A DNA stretch of 64,000 nt from Physcia stellaris (lineage: Eukaryota > Ascomycota > Lecanoromycetes > Caliciales > Physciaceae): positions 62,001 to 126,000 of the forward strand of contig JABSSW010000048.1 of assembly GCA_018902385.1 (NCBI GenBank), written 5' to 3'. The translations under genes and the position numbers were made by a program. How positions within the stretch are numbered: position 1 is the first letter of the stretch; each line of letters opens with the position of its first letter. Positions 58,436-64,000 of this stretch are shown one piece after another. Below the pieces are notes generated by a model. That model was not told the DNA's origin. It did no database searches and saw only the letters and a program-made list of their open reading frames with translations.

Positions 58436-61399
58436 GCTCATATTCCTTTCTGCGCCTCTTTAACACTTTGAACGACTATGCATGCTATTTGCCGAGATCT
58501 GTCTTAGGATCGCAAAAGAGAATGTGAGCATTTACTGGTCGCGATCTACTTTGGCGTGAAGCTTGAAGACCGGCTGCTAAACAGTGGCTGTGTAGGTAGG
58601 CCCAACTATGAGTGTCAACAGCTTCGGCTCGTCTCGGCCTTATCCAAAAGTTTTTGTATGCATGTCTCACTGCTACTTGGTCCGGTTTGGTGGTATCAGA
58701 AACATCCGGTTGAGCTGATAATTCTCGCGTCACCGTATCCGCGATCTGGGCCCCTCAGAGCTCTAGCTGAAGGTACCGATGAGACTTGGATGGCACTGTT
58801 CTGAGGGTGTGGTGAATCACTAAAGACTGGTCCGTGACCGGAGTGTATTTCGGCATAGTCTGAATCCGGTGAGCTTCCGCCACTCGGCATTGCGTGGACG
58901 CAATAGTCATGAAAGATGCGTTGCTCTAGGGACTGGAGCAATGACTTGTATCAGAAGTCTAGTCTAGTAGATTCATGGCCTTATCCATCCCCCGTAACGA
59001 GTGGGTGTGTTGATGCTCGTATGTTAATATCACGAACTGATCTTTGAATGACTTGAATGTATCTGATGATCAGATCAGAGTGGCATTAAAGTGAGCTTCA
59101 TTTTTCGTAGCCGGTTTAACTACATGATTTCCAGCATAACCGCCCCAGACGTACGTGCTTGCTGATGGCCATCGAATTGGCCGTTTTGCGATGCACTTCT
59201 TTGTCAGGCAGTGTAACTCTTGGGAGCCTGTCTCCCGTTGTCCGAAACCACTTGACCACCAACTGTTGAGTTGTTTCTGGTAGCTCTCTGTTAGCCAAGG
59301 GCTATCCGCCGTCTATCATATAGACAAGAAGTAGGGACAAGATGAAGGGTCAGAGCTATGCTGTCCTGAATCGTGTTCCTTTAGTTGGAAGAACACGGAG
59401 ACTTAAGGCCGGATCAGTACCATGTCTGTTATCCTCGCAGATACCGGTATACTTATGCCGCCACGGGAGAATCCATCACCAGCACTAAGCAGTACGAGGA
59501 CTCGAAAAGTGGCAGAGAACATGCCTTCAGACCTTCGTCATCAGACACAGCTGAGTATTGACCCTTCTACCTATACCTACTGCTGATTGTATGTAACATG
59601 AGACGTGGAACCCCATTATGGAATAGGGACGATACACTCAGCTAAGTGCGTATAGATTCCAATGACTACCTCCTTGGTCTCTCACTGTGACTAACATTCC
59701 TGAGAGTCCAGGAACCTCCAGCGTTTCATCTTGCTTCGAATATACAAAGCCTTAACCTTAGCCCAGGCACTGCTGGTCTTTCGGAAAGCAGAGCTGCAAT
59801 TACAATATATTGTGCGAAGATTTACCCTACATGAGTCCTGCTTGACTGGCAAGAGAAGATGGGCTGAGGAAGCGACTGACCTATATCAGGTCTTTTCACT
59901 CAGGGACGGACACCGTCATGCAACAAAACCAATGCTCGATATGGTCATTCAATGACTAGGGTCAGACGGATCTAAGAGGACTGAATTATCTGAACAGTCA
60001 GGTCACACTCAATAGCCATGATCTACATTACGTCCGCCAAAAACCCAATAGGGACTCAAAGACGGATACCGATCTGCCCACAAAGTATAAGACCAGCTCT
60101 TGTCTAAAGACCGATAGAGCTCGTCATCGCAGATCCCCTCACTCATCCGAATCGAATATGGAACACCCTCGATCCTCTCACGGTTCATGAAAGAGAATAT
60201 GGAGGATACAAGGTTTGCATCTCTTCATCTTCCCAAAATGTCGTTTTGGCTGTCAATACTTGTCAAGGAATTAAGTAATTCTCCGAGAAAACACCATGCA
60301 AGGCTGTGTAGTAGACACTCTGTCCAATACTACCATCGGCAAACGGGGCCATACTCCAGCGTACAGTGAAACCATTGCTAGTGTCTACCCAGCTTCTTTG
60401 ACTTGACGGTTAAGGATTGTTCATGTTAGCCTCTACATACAGATAAACGTCCTTATTCTATGCAACCAGCCCCATCGAGAAGTGTATTTGCCTCCCCACC
60501 CTGCTTTTGAAGGCTTAATTCCCAGCAATAACCAACGTATGCCCGATCTCGGAACAAAGTCAGAAGTGCAAGCTAAATGTCTTCCATTTCCTATTTCATT
60601 CCAAATAAGGAACTGTCCATCGGATAAGAAAACTTGCACAACTTGCTGCTACGCTACAGGATACCATCAGGATAAGGCTCCAAGGTACCGAGTATCTCAA
60701 TATCATTTCGGGCTTCAACATCTCCTCACTACTCAACATCTTTAATATCATGTCAGACAGCCCCGTCACGGGTACCCGCGGTAGGCAACGGAAGTAACTT
60801 GGGTCTGACGTGCTGCAATTTCCTCAGTAAGTCAAGGAGTATTCAGCCTCCTTCGTACCCTTGAGAGTCTCTTATCTAATCCGCAGAACATAATCCCGCA
60901 AAATCCCTCCACGGGACCATATGAAAGCGTCGCTCGCTTCAATGTTGTCCTGATCCGGGTGATTGCGTGTATGAAAAGAAACGTCCACCTAGACACCAGT
61001 CCATAGGATACACAATGTGGATTCCCGTTTAACTTTATTCAAGATCGGTGCTCTCACGTCATGCGCAGCCTAGTCGCTGAAATCTACCTGCACAACGAGC
61101 CAGAGCGGTTTATTTCGAAAGCCCATCAAAGCTATCCAGCAGACTCAACCCAGGGCTCAAGTTCTTACATTTGAGCTTCAATGGTACGGATCCATACAGC
61201 TAGGGTTTCCAAGATAGAGGCCGAGAACATATCAAGACTTCCATTCCGGTACTTCGATCTTCTCGCCAGAAGACAAGTCTCATCCTGCTGCTCAGAGCGG
61301 ATGATACAAATATGTAGATCGATAAGCGTTATACACGATTAGACGATAGGCAGGCAGGCAAAGTTACCTTATTTTCAATGAACTCAGTGGATCCGATGC

Positions 61400-61891
61400 T
61401 CATAAATTGACCATACCCTTGCGGCGCGTCAGCTTGAGTGAGTGCTGAAGAAGCAACGCATTTGCTGCCTCCCACGTGATGAGTTTTCCAAAGGCGTCAA
61501 CAGGCCGCTTCTCCGGTTCTGATGGCTCTTTGCAAGCTAATTTGAGCACGTCACTGTATACCCTCCAAGGGGCAGCCCGAGCTGGGAAGGAATCCATGCG
61601 TCGAGTCATCTCCTGGCCTACAGCTGCAAGACACTCTCCTATCACCCTCCCCGGTGTCAGATGGCACCCTCTATTCCAAACCTCAACCCCAGAAAGTGCC
61701 CACCCCATTGCATCGCAAGCCCATACACCCCAAAGTACACTAGCAGAAACAGAGGAACAGAGAAAACACCCAACTCTATCTAGCAGGTTAGATAACTTCG
61801 CTCGAGCCATCCATACCAGTCTCATTTCACCCTTCACGAAGACAAGTAGTTCCAGTGCGAACTTCCCTTCCTGGTATCCTCTCACCAACAT
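61400..61891 (-). CDS. Possible hypothetical protein exon(s), unrecognised
   Basis: A minus-strand frame is open from an ATG at 61891 to a stop at 61400, giving 163 residues. It is rich in leucine, alanine, arginine and tryptophan, and ends with a helix-forming segment (TWEAANALLLQHSLKLTRRK). A second ATG frame upstream (62215 to about 62096, MPPSIRTAQCDRLTSSRPTQ) ends at a possible GTAGTC donor and might be a first exon, but I found no splice path that links both in frame. The plus strand is also open over much of this stretch (61476-61916), which weakens the case. No family is recognised, so treat this as a candidate only. Confidence 0.25.
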   Translation of the reverse strand: MLVRGYQEGKFALELLVFVKGEMRLVWMARAKLSNLLDRVGCFLCSSVSASVLWGVWACDAMGWALSGVEVWNRGCHLTPGRVIGECLAAVGQEMTRRMDSFPARAAPWRVYSDVLKLACKEPSEPEKRPVDAFGKLITWEAANALLLQHSLKLTRRKGMVNL

Positions 61892-62267
61892 TCCAACCAC
61901 GAGCTACAATACCTAGTCCTCACGAAAACACTCCAATCAACGAAGCTCCCTCCGACCCTCTTACCACATCCCCATACCCCGGCCCCAAAAAATGGTATAC
62001 AAAGCCAAGACCGTGCGAGGGAGAACTACAGCAGGTGCCATACAATAAATAGATAACGGGATCGTGATGCTTTGAGAAGAGGAGATACTGACTACCTTAG
62101 ACGATCTGGCGAACTTTCCGGCTTTTGATTGGCGGGAGAATAGGTTTGGGGAATCTTGCGTTGGGCGTGATGATGTGAGTCTATCGCATTGCGCTGTTCG
62201 GATGGAGGGAGGCATGTCTGTAGAAGGAGTATATATAGGCTGTAGAGAGAGGGCATGGATCGCCCCC

Positions 62268-62288
62268 GGGAGGGGGGGGCGGGGGGGC
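62268..62288. repeat. G-rich tract
   Basis: Runs of three, eight and seven guanines close together on the plus strand. Such a tract may form a G-quadruplex and is also error-prone in sequencing. Confidence 0.8.
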
Positions 62289-63363
62289 GTGATGCTGTTC
62301 TCCTTTATTTAGCATTCCCAAGTAGCTTGAAGACGGAAGAAAAGCAAACGTGCGATTGGAAATGGAGACAGAGACTTGTCACTTTCCTGAAGAAAGCTTG
62401 AAGGACTGACGAAAAGCAATCGTGCCTTGGAAGATGTTACAGAGAATCCTCAAAAGAAAGCGAAGAAAGCATCATGGAAAAGGGGTTGTATGTGAAATTT
62501 AGAGTTGGTTACTCCTCTATGCTCCGACGCCGTGAGAAACGCCGAGCGGAAATCTAGATACATGAAAACAAGCAAGCAAAGATTGTGCTTCGAATCCTCA
62601 TTACTCTACCACACCCCTCAAAGGGATGAACAGAACTCAAAACAAATCGAAGGCAAAGTCAAACCCCTTACCATCCATCCCCCACCCACAGATCCATCCG
62701 CCTACATGCCCTCAACATCCATCGCTATTCAGCACAAGTGATTCCTCTCATATGATAGTACACTCGTTGCCTTTGCAATCCCACCTCTTCCCTAACTTCC
62801 GCAGATCGAAAAAGAAAATACCCAGACATGAAAAAGGAACGACCCTCAAATGAAAATGCCACACCCATAAAAAAATCGACTTGCGCACTTCTAGCCCACC
62901 AGCGGGGTCTAGACGCGGTTGTATCAAATTCGTGACGTTGTGTGCGTAACATGACCTGGTATCCCCCAACCCTAGATCCGATGCACCGGTTTACCCTAAG
63001 CTGAAATGGTGAATGGAGCAAAAATGACAATGGTACTGCGAAGAAAGTGTTGGAGCTGAATGGCGTGACGGAGGTGAGGACGGTACCGTATGGCGGAATT
63101 GAAGATAATGTCTATGTGCATGTGGAAGGTGAAGAGTGATTCATCAGAGCTGAAAAGATGGTAGTGTCTAAATACCAAGGGTATCTAGTGCTGGTGTGAT
63201 AAAACTCGTGGAGAGTGTGGGTTTCCGGAAACAGTCGAAGGACGATAGGTGGCTGTGAGACTAGCTGTGTGTGACACGAAAGAAGCGTCTTGAAGCATGG
63301 TGACGTTGAGCGTGTTTGGCGATTAATTGCGCACGTGGACATCCATGTAGACGCAGCTCGCGT

Positions 63364-64000
63364 TTACAAGCTCATAGTCAGCCATTCCCACTCTTGCGTC
63401 CCTCCACCGGCACCGCCGGCCATAACGGGTTGCTGCATGCTCGGACCAACAAGGCTACCTCCTTGCATAACGCCTAGACTGCTCGGAGGCCCGTGTTGAA
63501 AGCTGACATCTTTCTTCTTTGCTGGTGCTGAAGAAGAGGCTTTGTTGTTAGCATCCTCTGCGTCTATCATGTCAGCCTCTTGACCGGCTCGACTCCCCTG
63601 CTTCTCGTGCTTGCGCTGGCGCTTTGGTGCAACAGCAGGTATTGGACGATTGGTCGAATTGCTGACGGCCACGATGGGTGCTGGTTTCGGCGGTGCCGCT
63701 GCAATCGGAACCACACCGCCTTTTGCAGTAAGAGGTATTGATGGGTTATAACTCGTAGGAGTACTTCCCGCAGTGGATCCGCCAGAACCCTGCAATGAAG
63801 GGGGAGAGGCGGAATCGTTCAGGCTAGGGGGATTTGCTGAAGTCGGAGTTGTTGCAGGGGTCTGGGCGATGGAGTTTTTGCGGGAGGCTTTTTTGATGAA
63901 CGAGTTGCGGTTCCAATGGGAAGCTGATTGCCACTGCCACGGTTACGCTTCTTGATGACATCCGTCTTCAAAGAGAGTGGGCGGACGACGCCGTGAAGCT
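63364..64000 (-). CDS. areA: AreA/NIT2-type GATA nitrogen regulator, 3' part, with apparent frameshift
   Basis: The gene enters from the right edge on the minus strand; only its 3' end is present. At the edge the frame reads [20 protein letters not shown], the end of the GATA zinc finger and its basic tail. The final residues [10 protein letters not shown] before the stop at 63364 are the invariant C terminus of AreA/NIT2/Nre, the region that meets the co-repressor NmrA. Between them lies a disordered S/P/A-rich stretch. The frame breaks at a run of six A (minus strand) near 63890-63895. Upstream codons give [10 protein letters not shown], and the next frame gives [11 protein letters not shown], which together match the usual GT-x-R-x-SKK-x-x-RKNS pattern. 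One base appears to be missing. A 53-base GT-AG excision (GTGGCA...AAAAAAG) would also restore the frame, but it would remove conserved residues. AreA activates nitrogen-source genes when ammonium and glutamine are scarce. Confidence 0.9.

Larger units (their letters stand above)
53896..63363. other. Large gene-poor region with short coding-like fragments
   Basis: No complete gene is supported in these 9.5 kb. Coding-like pieces include a short block near 58100-58185 that reads GKHIEANVPFLKGFDVEFYA followed by WIDMK, and minus-strand frames at 61400-61891 and 61961-62215. Other open frames (55558-55953, 57495-57830, 57936-58184, 59731-59955) are short and unrecognised. A 20-bp perfect palindrome lies at 58416-58435 and a G-rich tract at 62268-62288. 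From about 62500 to 63363 the sequence is probably 3' flank of areA. No transposon or RNA gene was recognised. Confidence 0.45.

Noticed and set aside
61476-61916. Plus-strand ATG frame opposite the hypothetical minus-strand exon
   Set aside because: It is S-, T- and P-rich without a domain. The minus strand gives a more helix-like protein, but neither is secure.
1-64000. tRNA or rRNA genes
   Set aside because: I looked for the T-loop GGTTCRANTCC with a matching acceptor stem, and for 5S-like boxes. The few GGTTCGA occurrences (for example near 23940) lack a cloverleaf context. A tRNA scan would settle it.
1-64000. Intact transposable element
   Set aside because: No reverse transcriptase, integrase or transposase motif is visible in any long frame, and no long terminal or inverted repeats were noticed.

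Overview
The window is nuclear DNA of a filamentous ascomycete (Pezizomycotina). The genes are interrupted by short GT-AG introns, mostly 46-66 bp, with CTRAC-like branch sites. The gene set is fungal: a NimA kinase, a Dbf2/SidB kinase, the DASH subunit Hsk3, Rec8 cohesin, an AreA/NIT2 GATA factor, a Zn2Cys6 factor, a fungal-rhodopsin-domain membrane protein and a Flc/TRP-like channel. The class cannot be fixed from sequence alone; Leotiomycetes is a guess. I saw no tRNA, rRNA, CRISPR array, intact transposon or plasmid-like element.

Layout. 2.1-10.7 kb, minus strand: aquaporin, Flc/TRP-like membrane protein, ankyrin plus double-BTB protein. 11.1-19.9 kb, plus strand: nimA kinase, a ketopantoate-reductase-like Rossmann protein with a long disordered tail, and hsk3. 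20-29 kb: gene-poor, with simple repeats, diverged tandem repeats and a few coding-like fragments. 29.3-30.3 kb: a two-finger C2H2 regulator. 33.2-39.0 kb: rec8 (minus) divergent from sidB/dbf2 (plus). 39.7-41.4 kb: an amino-acid/GABA-type permease (minus). 43.2-47.8 kb, plus strand: rhodopsin-domain membrane protein, FMN-dependent 2-hydroxyacid dehydrogenase, ribosomal protein eS30. 48-52.5 kb: gene-poor. 52.6-53.9 kb: Zn2Cys6 transcription factor (minus). 53.9-63.3 kb: gene-poor with short coding-like fragments. 63.4-64.0 kb: the 3' end of areA (minus), which runs off the right edge and carries an apparent one-base frameshift.

How the genes relate. Four genes serve chromosome segregation or cell division (nimA, hsk3, rec8, sidB). 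They lie on both strands among unrelated genes, so this is probably ordinary gene density rather than a cluster. The permease has a tight cluster of GATA-factor sites upstream, which fits control by an AreA-type regulator. No new defence system or biosynthetic cluster is convincing. The observations most worth checking are the areA frameshift, the uniformly non-consensus splice donors of rec8, a perfect 14-bp-arm hairpin at 51.0 kb, RIP-like diverged tandem repeats at 23.8-25.0 kb, and an overlapping upstream ATG at nimA. Exon joins were made by eye from splice signals, reading-frame continuity and remembered family features. None has been tested against transcripts.
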